NCBI RefSeq assembly: GCF_900112415.1
Contig: NZ_FOLV01000012.1
Location: 48,106-112,105 of the forward strand
DNA: 64,000 nt
Direction of reading: 5' to 3'
Source of the DNA: Bacillus sp. 491mf
Lineage (GTDB): Bacteria; Bacillota; Bacilli; Bacillales; Bacillaceae_G
Shown: positions 52,266 through 64,000 of the stretch, piece by piece
Position numbering within the stretch: the stretch's first letter is position 1
Layout: each line of letters opens with the position of its first letter
Translations under genes and position numbers: made by a program
The notes under the pieces: model-generated
The model's input: the letters and a program-made list of their open reading frames with translations, nothing else
Databases searched by the model: none
What the model was told of the DNA's origin: nothing

Positions 52266-53684
52266 TTGATAAAAGTTAAGGTTAGTTTACGACCGATTGT
52301 AAGTAAGATAAATTTACCCACTGTTTTGAAAACAGCTATACTTCCGGGTGACTCAATTGAAAGATTATTTATTGTAACTCAGGTAGGAGAGATCTTTTAC
52401 ATAGGAAACGGAGTTATAAGGACTTTTTTAGATATTCGCTCGCGAATTATAAAGTTAGGTAGTTCTGAACAAGGTGTTTCAGGTAGTGGATATGATGAAC
52501 GGGGATTGCTAGGGCTAGCGTTTCATCCAGAATTTTATTATAACGGTCTGTTTTATCTTCATTATTCAGTAGCTGGAACACAAGGTCCAGGGGCTCTTTC
52601 TGAACATTTTAAGCCTAACCCGTGTGATTCCAATACTTTAAATCTAAGGTGGATAAATAGAGAAACTCAATATGATCATATTGATACAGTTGAAGAATGG
52701 ATTTTACAATCGAACGGTCAACCTCAAAAACGACGGACATTACTTAACATAAGAAGACCATTTTTTAATCATAATGGTGTCAATAGCTTAAACTTTTCAC
52801 CTGAAACCAGAAAACTTATTTTAACAACTGGAGATGGCGGAGCAGGCTATGACCCATTTAATTTAAGCCAGGATGATATGGAAATAGCAGGTAAAATAAT
52901 TGAAATTGATGTAGATAAGAATACATTTAATTATAATCCACCTGTAGTCACACGTTTTAATGAACTTCCCGCACCTATTCAGGAAACACTTACGGTAATT
53001 GCCAAAGGGGTTCGTAATATAACAGGCATTTCATTTCAAAGGTTTAATAACCAATATATCAAATATGCGGGAAATGTCGGACAGGACCTGGTAGAGTCAA
53101 TTTTTTCATTCGTTCATTATAAACCAATACCGGTTACTCAGCTTATTCAAGCTTCTTTAACTGATCAAGAAGGATTTATTAACTTTGGCTGGCGAGGGTG
53201 GGAAGGTGCTTTTCCTACTTCGTTTATAAGGCACTGTTCCGTAAATCCGACTTTAGATGAGAACACAATTGCTTATTACAATGAAGCAATAAAAACTTTA
53301 GTAGGGCGTCTTCAGCCTTTAACTAGTTATTTTCATAAGGATCCTAGACCCGATAAATTTGGAGGAACTGCACTTACAGGAGTTCAGCCATATATGGGGA
53401 ATGGAATCCCAAATTTAACAGGAAGCGTTGTGTTTACCGATTTTGCCCAGAAAGAAGAATCTCGATCTCCAGTTAGAGGGGTTTTAGCTTATACCAGAGT
53501 AAGGACAGATTGTAAACTAAATGATTTTAGTGTTATTGAAACTGATTATAATTTTGAGTCTCAATCAGCCTATTATGTTACTTTGGGAACGAATCTGGAT
53601 CAAACCAAACTATATTTAGGGGTTTATGGTTCTATGAAGGTGACTGATTTTAACCAAGGTACTGTATTTGAAATTGTTCCGTGA
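52266..53684 (+). CDS. Glucose/sorbosone dehydrogenase-like (GSDH) beta-propeller protein
   Basis: 472 residues. The fold is indicated by repeated blades and GSDH-type motifs: GDSIERLFIVTQVGEIFYIG, YDERGLLGLAFHPEFYYNGLFYLHYS, FFNHNGVNSLNFSPE (His near the PQQ/calcium site), LILTTGDGGAGYDPFNLSQD and GFINFGWRGWEG. No signal peptide is seen, unlike secreted PQQ enzymes, and the cofactor and activity are uncertain. It also resembles hedgehog-interacting-protein-like propellers. Start is TTG 52266 after AAGGAG (about 11 nt). Possible horizontal gain: a leftover reading frame overlaps its 3' end. Confidence 0.8.
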   Translation: MIKVKVSLRPIVSKINLPTVLKTAILPGDSIERLFIVTQVGEIFYIGNGVIRTFLDIRSRIIKLGSSEQGVSGSGYDERGLLGLAFHPEFYYNGLFYLHYSVAGTQGPGALSEHFKPNPCDSNTLNLRWINRETQYDHIDTVEEWILQSNGQPQKRRTLLNIRRPFFNHNGVNSLNFSPETRKLILTTGDGGAGYDPFNLSQDDMEIAGKIIEIDVDKNTFNYNPPVVTRFNELPAPIQETLTVIAKGVRNITGISFQRFNNQYIKYAGNVGQDLVESIFSFVHYKPIPVTQLIQASLTDQEGFINFGWRGWEGAFPTSFIRHCSVNPTLDENTIAYYNEAIKTLVGRLQPLTSYFHKDPRPDKFGGTALTGVQPYMGNGIPNLTGSVVFTDFAQKEESRSPVRGVLAYTRVRTDCKLNDFSVIETDYNFESQSAYYVTLGTNLDQTKLYLGVYGSMKVTDFNQGTVFEIVP

Positions 53685-53749
53685 TTTATGACGATAAAGA
53701 CAAAGAAGGAGAAAATTTCAAAACAGAGCGAATTGTAGCTTTAAAATAA
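53681..53749 (+). pseudogene. Short C-terminal remnant overlapping the GSDH-like gene's end
   Basis: In another frame, VIYDDKDKEGENFKTERIVA then LK and TAA 53747. Composition is strongly protein-like, with no start or ribosome binding site. It suggests a gene was displaced here. Confidence 0.3.
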
Positions 53750-53796
53750 AGTTTGTTCAAAAACACCTCGCAAATCCACATTTTATGATAAATAAA

Positions 53797-53841
53797 AAGA
53801 AAACATTTTGAAAAATGATTAATCAAAATGTTTTCTTCTTC
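53797..53841 (+). terminator. Terminator after the GSDH-like gene
   Basis: Stem AAGAAAACATTTTGA / TCAAAATGTTTTCTT with an 11 nt loop and a TCTTCTTC tail. The following 53842-54030 shows nothing else. Confidence 0.7.
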
Positions 53842-54030
53842 AGCAGACTTTAGTTTGGTTTTTATAAAAAAGCATTCCCGATTTCAAGATAATCTTAACA
53901 GACATTAATACCAATCTTCAGTTACTGCCCCTTATATGTCCTAGTGACGAAGTTCTTACCATAGACCACAAAGTACCATGCTGTCAATGATTCTCCTAAT
54001 TCTCTTCTTTTATGATTTAAATATAATAAA

Positions 54031-56670
<2,640 letters not shown>

Positions 56671-56784
56671 CTATTGATTTTAGCAGTAGTAAATGAGAAT
56701 AAAAAGCCTATATTAACCATTTTCTAAATGCTATAATTAAATTAGGAAGAGTTCAAAAAAATAGCTAGACCTTACCATAAACTA

Positions 56785-56824
56785 AAAAAATGCTACCTCC
56801 AACTAAAGAAGTAGCATTTTTTTG
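56785..56824. terminator. Bidirectional terminator between selO and rph
   Basis: AAAAAATGCTAC / GTAGCATTTTTT with a 14 nt loop. Confidence 0.82.
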
Positions 56825-56874
56825 TGCGAATCTTAAACTATATTATAGAAAACACTATCCCTAACGCTTCTATA

Positions 56875-58350
56875 TCATGTACCACAAAAAGTTCGGTAAG
56901 GACAGGATGATGGCACAGGCAGTGTAGCGTACTCATCTTGTTCTTTGGAGTACTCGTAAGGATTTGAAAGAACATTAAGAAGACGTTCCATCACGCTATA
57001 ATCTTCATGTTCTACAGCAGCTTCTAATGCTTCTTCTACCCTGTGGTTCCTAGGGATTATCGCAGGATTGCTTTTTCGCATTAATAATTGTGAGGAAGCT
57101 TTCGATTCTTCTTGTCTACCTAGTCTTTCCTGCCACTTTACATGCCACTCTGCAAACTCTGTAGTCTCAAACAAAGCCATGTCCCTGAGCTTATCAAAAG
57201 TTAACGCACGGAAGGTATTCGTATAGTCCGCACGATACTTCTCCATTATAGTAAAGAGCTCTTCAAAAAGGAGTTTATCCTGCTCTTCTTCATTAAATAT
57301 CCCTAATTTAGCTCTCATTCCAGTGAGCCAGTTTGAATGATATAACTCATTAAAATTTAAAATTGCATTTTGAGCCATTTCCATTGCTTTTGCATAATCA
57401 CTATGCAAAAGCGGTAATAAAATTTCAGCAAACCTTGCAAGATTCCATCCACCAATATATGGCTGATTGCCATAAGCATAGCGACCTTGAATATCAATGG
57501 AACTGAATACTGTTTCTGGATTATAAGTATCCATGAAGGCGCAAGGACCATAATCAATTGTTTCTCCGCTTATAGCCATATTGTCAGTATTCATCACCCC
57601 ATGAATAAAGCCCACAAGTTGCCATTTCGCAATTAACGAAGCTTGACGCTTAATCACTTCCTCAAGCAAATAAAGATAGCGGTTTTCAGCCATCTCACTA
57701 CCTGAATAATGTCGCTGTAAAGTATAATCAGCTAAAATTTGGAGCTCTTCATCAGTCCCCCACTGAGAAGCATATTGAAAGGTACCCACACGAATGTGAC
57801 TTGCAGCAACACGAGTAAGAATTGCACCAGGTAGCTCCCTTTCACGAATGATTGACTCACCAGTTGTCACTACCGCTAGACTGCGGGTAGTAGCAATACC
57901 AAGCGCATGCATTGCTTCACTGATAATATATTCGCGTAACATTGGCCCTAATGCCGCTCGTCCATCTCCCCTGCGGGAGTACGCTGTTCGGCCAGAACCT
58001 TTCAGATGAATATCAAACCTTTCATCTAAAGGCGTCATCTGCTCGCCAAGTAGTAAAGCCCTGCCGTCCCCTAACCTGTTAAAATGCCCGAATTGATGCC
58101 CCGCATATGCTTGAGCAAGAGGAAACGCACCTTTTGGAATCCGATTTCCTGCCAGTACCGCTACACCTTCGTCACTTTCTAGTTCCTCGGCATTCAACCC
58201 CAAAGATGTTGCCAACGAATGATTAAGAATAGCCAATTTCGGTGAGCGAACTGGAGTTGGACTAAGGCTCGTAAAAAATGATTTCGGTAGACGGGCATAA
58301 CTGTTATCAAAGTTCCATCCAGTTTCTATGCTTTCTTTTTTCTTTGTCAT
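56875..58350 (-). CDS. selO: Protein adenylyltransferase SelO (YdiU)
   Basis: About 491 residues. The pseudokinase-fold AMPylator motifs are present: [52 protein letters not shown] (ATP-phosphate contacts), [23 protein letters not shown] and [25 protein letters not shown] with metal-binding Asn/Asp. Ends CPYRTFCGT with Cys near the C-terminus, at the place where vertebrate SelO has selenocysteine in the family. SelO transfers AMP to Ser/Thr/Tyr of proteins in redox stress. ATG 58350 after GGTGATACG. Confidence 0.95.
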   Translation of the reverse strand: MTKKKESIETGWNFDNSYARLPKSFFTSLSPTPVRSPKLAILNHSLATSLGLNAEELESDEGVAVLAGNRIPKGAFPLAQAYAGHQFGHFNRLGDGRALLLGEQMTPLDERFDIHLKGSGRTAYSRRGDGRAALGPMLREYIISEAMHALGIATTRSLAVVTTGESIIRERELPGAILTRVAASHIRVGTFQYASQWGTDEELQILADYTLQRHYSGSEMAENRYLYLLEEVIKRQASLIAKWQLVGFIHGVMNTDNMAISGETIDYGPCAFMDTYNPETVFSSIDIQGRYAYGNQPYIGGWNLARFAEILLPLLHSDYAKAMEMAQNAILNFNELYHSNWLTGMRAKLGIFNEEEQDKLLFEELFTIMEKYRADYTNTFRALTFDKLRDMALFETTEFAEWHVKWQERLGRQEESKASSQLLMRKSNPAIIPRNHRVEEALEAAVEHEDYSVMERLLNVLSNPYEYSKEQDEYATLPVPSSCPYRTFCGT

Positions 58351-58606
58351 CGTATCACCGTCTCTTCTCTTATCTTTTTTTATATCAAACAAAATTTAAA
58401 TTAGGTGGTAGTTATGTATTTCTACATCAATACAAAGCAATCTCTTTTAATGTCCACTGCTGCTAATTTATTATACCCTTTCTATAGAAATATGGAGAAA
58501 GCAAATCATGTTTTTTTCTGCATAACCGTAACTTATATGCGAAAAATTGAAATGAGTTTATGTATTTATAAACAAATAAGGTTTTAGATAGAAATAAAGC
58601 CCTATC

Positions 58607-58651
58607 AAAAACATACAACCTTACCAGCAAAAACAAGGTGGTATGTTTTTC
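58607..58651. terminator. Hairpin with A and T flanks
   Basis: AAAAACATAC-A-ACCTT / AAGGT-G-GTATGTTTTT with a single mismatch and 12 nt loop. The rest of 58393-58700 shows no gene. Confidence 0.55.
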
Positions 58652-58761
58652 ATATATTATTTACCTGTAATTAAAAGCATTACTGTCCTTTTTGTACAAT
58701 TTGAACTATTTAAGGAATGAAGATTCCATTTTACAAGAGAATAAGTATGAAAACACAATAA

Positions 58762-58805
58762 CCCCGAACCATGGACTTTTCTAAGTGTCCACGATTCGGG
58801 GTACA
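58762..58805 (-). mobile_element. Relic of an IS3-type element end
   Basis: Read on the minus strand from 58805: TGTACCCCGAATCGTGGACA then CTTAGAAAAG. This matches the right inverted repeat of the IS at 13941-15398 (TGTACCC, then GACACTTA and an A run). CCCCGAA / TTCGGGG and GGAC / GTCC form a hairpin. No transposase reading frame is left. Confidence 0.45.
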
Positions 58806-58858
58806 GTTCAGTTAGAATTATTTTTATCATTTTCAAATCATACAATGCTTACCTTGTA

Positions 58859-59266
<408 letters not shown>

Positions 59267-59273
59267 TCAAAGT

Positions 59274-59476
59274 ATGTAAATCTATTTTAAATTTCCAACA
59301 TGTAAGTTGCTACTATGCAAAATACAAAATGGCAGCTACTTGCTTTCTCCTTTTGTTTCAAACCTCGCATGTGGCAGGAATAGGCCCTGACCGTTTCTAT
59401 GCACAGCCAGATGCCCTCGCCCACCCTAAAAAGAAAGGAGTTTTTCATTTCAGTCTTTCAATTTGTATTTATATAC
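59274..59476 (+). repeat. bcr1-like intergenic repeat, copy F, inside the deo operon
   Basis: Starts TGTAAATCTATTTTAAATTT and ends TTTCAATTTGTATTTATATA. It contains GTGGCAGGAATAGGCCCTGACCG. It fills the 240 bp between pdp and cdd, both on the minus strand, so it would be transcribed as part of the operon RNA. Confidence 0.78.
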
Positions 59477-59494
59477 ATTACATTCTATTTAACA

Positions 59495-60796
59495 TTAATC
59501 AGTAATAACAGTGTAAATTAACTTTGGAGCTTCAGCCTTTTCTGCAATAGAAATATTTTCATAAATTTTCTCTTTTACATCCTCAACATCTTCGCGATTT
59601 GTATAAATCGTTACTAATGGCTCGCCTTCTTTTACAGCGTCACCAACTTTTTTACGTAACATTAAACCAACAGCTAAATCAATTTCGTCTTCTTTCGTTG
59701 CTCGTCCTGCTCCTAGAAGCATTGCAGCAATACCAATTTCATCTGCAACAATGTTAGATACAACACCTGAAGTTTTAGCTGGTACTTCAATTACATATTT
59801 CGCTTGTGGTAATTTTTCTGGTTGATCGACAATTGAACTGTCTCCGCCTTGATTGTGTAAGAATTGTTTGAACTTCTCAATTGCTTTTCCGTTTTCCATT
59901 ACTTCTTTCAACATTTCACGTGCCTCTTCTAACGTATTTGCTTTTTTAGCAAGTACAACCATTTGGCTTCCTAATACAAGCACCAATTCTGTTAAATCTT
60001 CTGGACCTTCTCCTTTTAATGTATCGATCGCTTCTTTCACTTCAAGCGCATTACCGATTGCAAATCCAAGAGGTTGCGACATATCGGAAATAACAGCCAT
60101 TGTTTGACGACCAACATTGTTTCCGATTCGTACCATTGCATGAGCTAATTCAATTGCATCTTCTTCTGTTTTCATAAATGCACCAGCACCTGTTTTCACA
60201 TCTAGGACAATTGCATTAGCACCAGCTGCAATTTTTTTACTCATAATAGAACTTGCGATTAATGGAATTGAGTTTACAGTTCCTGTCACGTCACGCAAAG
60301 CATATATTTTTTTATCAGCAGGTGTTAAATTTCCAGTTTGTCCAATTACTGCAACTTTATCACGGTTTACGATGTCAATGAATTGTTCTTTCGTAATTTC
60401 AACGTGGAACCCTTCTACTGCTTCTAATTTATCAATTGTTCCACCTGTATGACCTAAACCGCGCCCAGACATTTTCGCAACTGGTACATCTAAAGCTGCC
60501 ACTAACGGTCCTAAAACTAATGTTGTTGTATCACCAACCCCGCCAGTTGAGTGCTTATCTACCTTAACTCCTTCAATCTCTGATAAATCAATTGTTTCTC
60601 CAGATTGAACCATTGCCATTGTTAAATCTGCACGTTCACGGTCAGACATGTCTTGGAAAAAGATAGCCATCGCAAGTGCACTTACTTGATAATCAGGAAT
60701 TGTTCCATCTGTATATCCTTTAATAAAAAATTGAATTTCTTCCGTTGTTAGTTCTTTACCGTCACGTTTTTTCGCAATGATATCTACCATTCTCAT
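59495..60796 (-). CDS. pdp: Pyrimidine-nucleoside phosphorylase
   Basis: 433 residues. It splits thymidine, uridine or deoxyuridine with phosphate into the base and (deoxy)ribose-1-phosphate. Family signature [18 protein letters not shown] and phosphate-binding [17 protein letters not shown]. The opening [20 protein letters not shown] equals the B. subtilis Pdp start, so ATG 60796 is chosen; ATG 60790 is possible. GGATTGGTGATTAGA precedes it. The nupC gene lies 40 bp upstream. Confidence 0.97.
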   Translation of the reverse strand: MRMVDIIAKKRDGKELTTEEIQFFIKGYTDGTIPDYQVSALAMAIFFQDMSDRERADLTMAMVQSGETIDLSEIEGVKVDKHSTGGVGDTTTLVLGPLVAALDVPVAKMSGRGLGHTGGTIDKLEAVEGFHVEITKEQFIDIVNRDKVAVIGQTGNLTPADKKIYALRDVTGTVNSIPLIASSIMSKKIAAGANAIVLDVKTGAGAFMKTEEDAIELAHAMVRIGNNVGRQTMAVISDMSQPLGFAIGNALEVKEAIDTLKGEGPEDLTELVLVLGSQMVVLAKKANTLEEAREMLKEVMENGKAIEKFKQFLHNQGGDSSIVDQPEKLPQAKYVIEVPAKTSGVVSNIVADEIGIAAMLLGAGRATKEDEIDLAVGLMLRKKVGDAVKEGEPLVTIYTNREDVEDVKEKIYENISIAEKAEAPKLIYTVITD

Positions 60797-60836
60797 TCTA
60801 ATCACCAATCCTTTTAATTTTTAGTTATTAAAATTC

Positions 60837-62018
60837 TTAATATATTAAACCAACGATAGTGGCTGATAAAAAGCTTACTAATGTTGCCCCAAACAGTAAT
60901 TTCAAACCAAACCTTGCCACAACATTCCCTTGTTTTTCATGTAAACTTTTAACTGCACCAGCAATAATGCCAATAGATGAAAAATTTGCAAATGAAACAA
61001 GAAATACTGATAAGATTGCAGTTGTTCTTCCTGTAAAATGAAAATTCCCTTGAGCTAAATTTGTCATCGCTACAAATTCATTCGATACGAGTTTTGTGGC
61101 CATAATACTACCAGCGTTAACAGCTTCATGCCATGGAATTCCTACAATAAAAGCAAATGGGGCAAATACATATCCAAGAATTTCTTGGAACGAGATTCCA
61201 ATTACTCCTTTAAAAATAGCATTGATGAAAGCGATTAAAGCAACGAATCCAATCAGCATAGCAGCAACAGTAATCGCAACTTTAAAACCATCTATAATAT
61301 ATTCCCCTAGCACTTCAAAAAAGGTTTTTTTCTCTTCTTCTTGTACTTCTAAAATGTCTTCTTCATCAGTAACTTCATACGGATTAATAATAGAGGCAAT
61401 AATAAATCCACCAAACAGGTTTAACACTAAAGCGGTTACAACATACTCCGGTTTTAAAAGAACCATATACGATCCTACTATAGACATCGACACCGTTGAC
61501 ATTGCAGACGCGCATAATGTATATAATCTTCTTTCACTCAATAACCCTAACTGTTTCTTAACAGAGATAAATACCTCTGACTGGCCTAAAATCGCTGAAG
61601 CTACAGCATTATATGATTCAAGTTTTCCCATTCCATTCACTTTACTTAACACGAGACCAATGTATTTCACAATGAATGGCAATACTTTAATATGTTGTAA
61701 AATACCAATTAAAGCTGAAATAAATACAATTGGCATTAATACCCCTAAAAAGAACGAAAACTCATTTTTATTTACCAAACCACCAAACACAAAATTAACA
61801 CCATCAGCAGCGTACTTTAATAATTGTCCGAATCCATCTGCAATCCCACTTATTAAGATGTTCCCTACACTTGTATTTAATAGCAGAAATCCTAGAATAA
61901 ACTGCAAAACAATCATTGTTACAATCGGACGAAATTTTACTTTTCTACGATTATTACTAGCAAGCCATGCGATAGCTAAAATAATAACGAGGCCTAAAAT
62001 ACCAATTACGTACTTTAT
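60837..62018 (-). CDS. nupC: Pyrimidine/deoxyribonucleoside proton symporter NupC, with ATA at the start position
   Basis: 393 residues if it begins at ATA 62016-62018, giving IKYVIGILGLVIILAIAWLAS. This equals the usual NupC start MKY and B. subtilis length. GGGAGG lies 8 nt before the ATA, an ideal spacing. No ATG is available near it; a TTG at 62096 would add 26 residues without a ribosome binding site. NupC motifs: GQSEVFISVKKQL and FSSIGIIAGAVKSL, with about ten helices. Position between deoC and pdp confirms its role. The gene may use an ATA start or carry a start-codon mutation. Confidence 0.88.
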   Translation of the reverse strand: MKYVIGILGLVIILAIAWLASNNRRKVKFRPIVTMIVLQFILGFLLLNTSVGNILISGIADGFGQLLKYAADGVNFVFGGLVNKNEFSFFLGVLMPIVFISALIGILQHIKVLPFIVKYIGLVLSKVNGMGKLESYNAVASAILGQSEVFISVKKQLGLLSERRLYTLCASAMSTVSMSIVGSYMVLLKPEYVVTALVLNLFGGFIIASIINPYEVTDEEDILEVQEEEKKTFFEVLGEYIIDGFKVAITVAAMLIGFVALIAFINAIFKGVIGISFQEILGYVFAPFAFIVGIPWHEAVNAGSIMATKLVSNEFVAMTNLAQGNFHFTGRTTAILSVFLVSFANFSSIGIIAGAVKSLHEKQGNVVARFGLKLLFGATLVSFLSATIVGLIY

Positions 62019-62129
62019 AACATTCTCCTCCCTTTCGTATCCGCTTACATATTTTTCAAGTGTTACAGCAATAGATACACTATGCCTTTTCAACAACTCG
62101 TGTATCTATTACTTGCAACTGTTTATAGA

Positions 62130-62801
62130 TTAATAAGTACCTGTACCGCCGTTTGTGTCATTTAACACAATTGCCACACTAGCACTTGCTCCAATTCTAG
62201 AAGCGCCAGCTTTCACCATTTTCTCTGCATCTTCTCTTGTACGAACTCCACCAGATGCTTTCACGCCAACGTTTTCTCCAACAGTTTTGCGCATTAATGC
62301 AATATCTTCTGCAGTTGCCCCACCAGTTGAGAATCCAGTTGAAGTTTTTACAAAGTCAGCACCAGCTTTAACAGCTAATTGACACGCACGAACTTTTTCT
62401 TCATCTGTTAATAAGCAAGTTTCAATGATAACTTTTACAAGCGCTTTTCCTTTTGCAGCTTGTACAACCTCATAAATATCCTTTTCTACTAATTCATTTT
62501 CTCCATCTTTTAAAGCACCAACATTGATTACCATGTCTACTTCAGTTGCACCTTTTGCAATCACGTCTTTTGTTTCAAATACTTTTGTCTCAGTTGTATT
62601 TGCACCTAAAGGGAATCCAATAACTGTACAAACATCAACATCATGCCCTGCTAATTCTTCAGCAGCTAATTTTACCCATGTAGGATTAATACAAACTGAA
62701 GCGAAATTGTATCTTTTTGCTTCTTCTAAAACTTTCATAACGTCTTCTTTTTTAGTATCTGGTTTTAAAACTGTATGATCAATTAACTTTGCAATGTTCA
62801 T
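62130..62801 (-). CDS. deoC: Deoxyribose-phosphate aldolase
   Basis: 223 residues. It cleaves 2-deoxyribose-5-phosphate to glyceraldehyde-3-phosphate and acetaldehyde. [15 protein letters not shown] at the N-terminus. The catalytic Lys triad region includes [11 protein letters not shown] and the Schiff-base Lys in [38 protein letters not shown] is the phosphate-binding loop. ATG 62801 with GAGGAG at 8 nt; GTG 62810 overlaps the ribosome binding site. First gene after the DeoR-type promoter. Confidence 0.97.
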   Translation of the reverse strand: MNIAKLIDHTVLKPDTKKEDVMKVLEEAKRYNFASVCINPTWVKLAAEELAGHDVDVCTVIGFPLGANTTETKVFETKDVIAKGATEVDMVINVGALKDGENELVEKDIYEVVQAAKGKALVKVIIETCLLTDEEKVRACQLAVKAGADFVKTSTGFSTGGATAEDIALMRKTVGENVGVKASGGVRTREDAEKMVKAGASRIGASASVAIVLNDTNGGTGTY

Positions 62802-62833
62802 TTTCTTCACTCCTCATATCTTTTAACAACTTC

Positions 62834-62862
62834 ATTCTAACTCTATCTTGAACAAATGTAAA
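62834..62862 (-). promoter_or_regulatory. Sigma-A promoter of the deo operon with internal DeoR half-site
   Basis: On the minus strand TTTACA (62857-62862), 17 bp, TAGAAT (62834-62839). The spacer contains the half-site TTTGTTCAA (62848-62856). Confidence 0.82.
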
Positions 62863-62869
62863 CACACTT

Positions 62870-62884
62870 TTGAAATTTTGTTCA
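62870..62884 (-). promoter_or_regulatory. DeoR palindromic operator
   Basis: Minus strand TGAACAAAATTTCAA, which matches the B. subtilis DeoR operator (ATTGAACAAAATTTCAAT) over 15 bases, just upstream of the -35. With the half-site in the spacer, this matches the arrangement described for B. subtilis dra-nupC-pdp. Confidence 0.82.
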
Positions 62885-62891
62885 TAGAACT

Positions 62892-62926
62892 AAAAAAAAG
62901 ATCTCTCAAATGAATTTTGAGAGATT
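62892..62926 (-). terminator. Terminator of deoR
   Basis: ATCTCTCAAA / TTTGAGAGAT with a 5 nt loop, then a run of T on the minus strand. It separates deoR from the deo operon promoter. Confidence 0.82.
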
Positions 62927-62934
62927 TCCTGTTC

Positions 62935-63882
62935 CTATCCTTTTTGATAATTTAGCAACTCTTTTGCCGTGTGTTGATCGATAATTAGCACATTCGCATA
63001 TCTGCCTCTTAACGCACCATCAATTGCCTTTACTTTTCTAGCCCCTCCTGCAACTAGAATTGACCGATCTTTTAAACGCAGTTCCTCTAGATCAATGCCA
63101 ATTGTGCGCCTATTTATTTCTTCACTGCAAATATTTCCATTTCCATCAAAGAAACGTGAACAAATGTCACCAACCGCTTTTTCTTTTAATACGCTCATCT
63201 CATTTTGATTTAAATATCCTAATCGGAATAATAAAGCCTCGTCCCTAACAGTTCCGACAGTAAAAATAGCTATATTCGCTTGTTTTCCCATCTCAATAAT
63301 ATGATGAATATGACGATCCTGCTCTACTAATTCCTTTGTAATTGCATTATCAAATATAACTGGAAGCGGGAGGTTTCTTGGAGTTGTTTGAAACGCATCT
63401 GCAAAAAAGGCTATTGTTTCATTCGCATATGTATTTACATTGGAATGACTAATGCCTCCTTTTAACTGGACAACTTCTACCCCTTTTACATGCTGAGGAA
63501 CAGTTTTTCTAGCAATTTCATACATGGTCGTCCCCCAGCTCACACCAACAATATCACCATTTGTAACGGTCTTCTCCATATACTCAGCAGCAAACTTACT
63601 AATATGTTCCGTAATGACCGTATATTCTGGTATTGGAGAAAATACGACATGCGCCTCTAATAAATGATATTTTTCTTTAAGCAAATTTCCGACATTATCT
63701 AAATCAGCAAATGGATCAGCAATTTGAATTTGAACAAACCCTTTTTCTTTTGCATATTTTAACAATCTTGAAATAGTCGGCCTTGAAATATTCAATTTAT
63801 TTGCAATTTCTTGTTGACTATAATCGGATTGGTAATATAATCTTGCAACTTCCACGCTCAATTGTTGTTTTTCTTTATCCAT
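62935..63882 (-). CDS. deoR: Deoxyribonucleoside regulator DeoR (SorC-family)
   Basis: 315 residues. N-terminal HTH: VARLYYQSDYSQQEIANKLNISRPTISRLLKYAKEKGFVQIQI. The rest is the SorC sugar-binding domain (VVFSPIPEYTVI; GVSWGTTMYEIA; VVQLKGGISH; SILVAGGARKVKAIDGALRG), which binds deoxyribose-5-phosphate as inducer. It lies upstream of, and in line with, deoC-nupC-pdp-cdd and has its own terminator. GAAAGGGGTCTAGAAATAACGAAT lies upstream of ATG 63882, in which GGGG is somewhat far. Confidence 0.95.
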   Translation of the reverse strand: MDKEKQQLSVEVARLYYQSDYSQQEIANKLNISRPTISRLLKYAKEKGFVQIQIADPFADLDNVGNLLKEKYHLLEAHVVFSPIPEYTVITEHISKFAAEYMEKTVTNGDIVGVSWGTTMYEIARKTVPQHVKGVEVVQLKGGISHSNVNTYANETIAFFADAFQTTPRNLPLPVIFDNAITKELVEQDRHIHHIIEMGKQANIAIFTVGTVRDEALLFRLGYLNQNEMSVLKEKAVGDICSRFFDGNGNICSEEINRRTIGIDLEELRLKDRSILVAGGARKVKAIDGALRGRYANVLIIDQHTAKELLNYQKG

Positions 63883-64000
63883 ATTCGTTATTTCTAGACC
63901 CCTTTCAAACTTATTTTAGCTTAATGGCATCATAACATTTCATGTTGTAAAATTCGACTATCTAAATTGGAGATGAAAGTATTTTATTTAATAAGTTAAT

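Noticed and set aside
61096-62133. 345-codon plus-strand frame opposite nupC
   Set aside because: It is antisense to a well-supported membrane protein gene; hydrophobic codons on one strand often leave the opposite frame open.

Overview
The window looks like a chromosomal segment of a Bacillus cereus group genome (B. cereus/thuringiensis type). The evidence is low GC, GGAGG-type ribosome binding sites with frequent TTG/GTG starts, FosB, a YjcZ-type mini spore protein, a sigM-yhdL-yhdK operon, and six copies of a roughly 160-190 bp intergenic repeat that I recognise as bcr1-like. No rRNA, tRNA, CRISPR array or intact prophage was seen. Most genes are on the minus strand.

Layout. 1-5.6 kb: tail of an Arg/Ser/Cys repeat spore-coat-like protein, a histidine phosphatase, an SDR-like gene with an ATA at its start position, fosB, an OppA-like lipoprotein, ogt and namA. 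5.6-11.6 kb: oxidoreductase, zinc-binding lipoprotein with two Zur boxes around its promoter, GNAT, CobW-type GTPase and a flavin amine oxidase. 11.6-15.4 kb: repeats, an FUSC-type transporter whose stop codon comes from a repeat, and an intact IS3-family element that has split a terminator. 15.4-24 kb: transporters, a second RsgA-like GTPase, small conserved proteins, and an aldo/keto reductase-MFS operon facing an ArsR-type regulator across a 42 bp perfect palindrome. 24-33.5 kb: transglutaminase-like, patatin, sigM operon, and a MocR regulator divergent from a LysE exporter. 33.5-34 kb holds a nested structured repeat. 34-43.5 kb carries cell-envelope genes (LCP, YitT, OatA-like acyltransferase, glycosyltransferase).

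43.5-46.4 kb is an AT-rich decayed accessory patch: a small SASP-like gene, one intact small membrane protein, a membrane-protein gene with an in-frame stop, a frameshifted lipocalin-like gene and an IS6/IS240-type relic. 46.4-58.4 kb: topB, an Xaa-Pro peptidase, a RIC/ScdA iron-sulfur repair protein followed by a Crp/Fnr regulator (both behind TGAT-N4-ATCA boxes), a GSDH-like beta-propeller protein, a rifamycin phosphotransferase and SelO. 58.8-64 kb is the deoxyribonucleoside pathway: deoR, then deoC-nupC-pdp-cdd under a DeoR-type operator/promoter, with a bcr1-like repeat lying inside the operon between pdp and cdd.

I did not find a clearly new multi-gene system. The most unusual observations are two genes (SDR-like and nupC) with ATA at the position where the ribosome binding site predicts the start codon, the repeat nested inside another repeat at 33.5-33.7 kb, the repeat-supplied stop codon, and the decayed patch at 43.5-46.4 kb.
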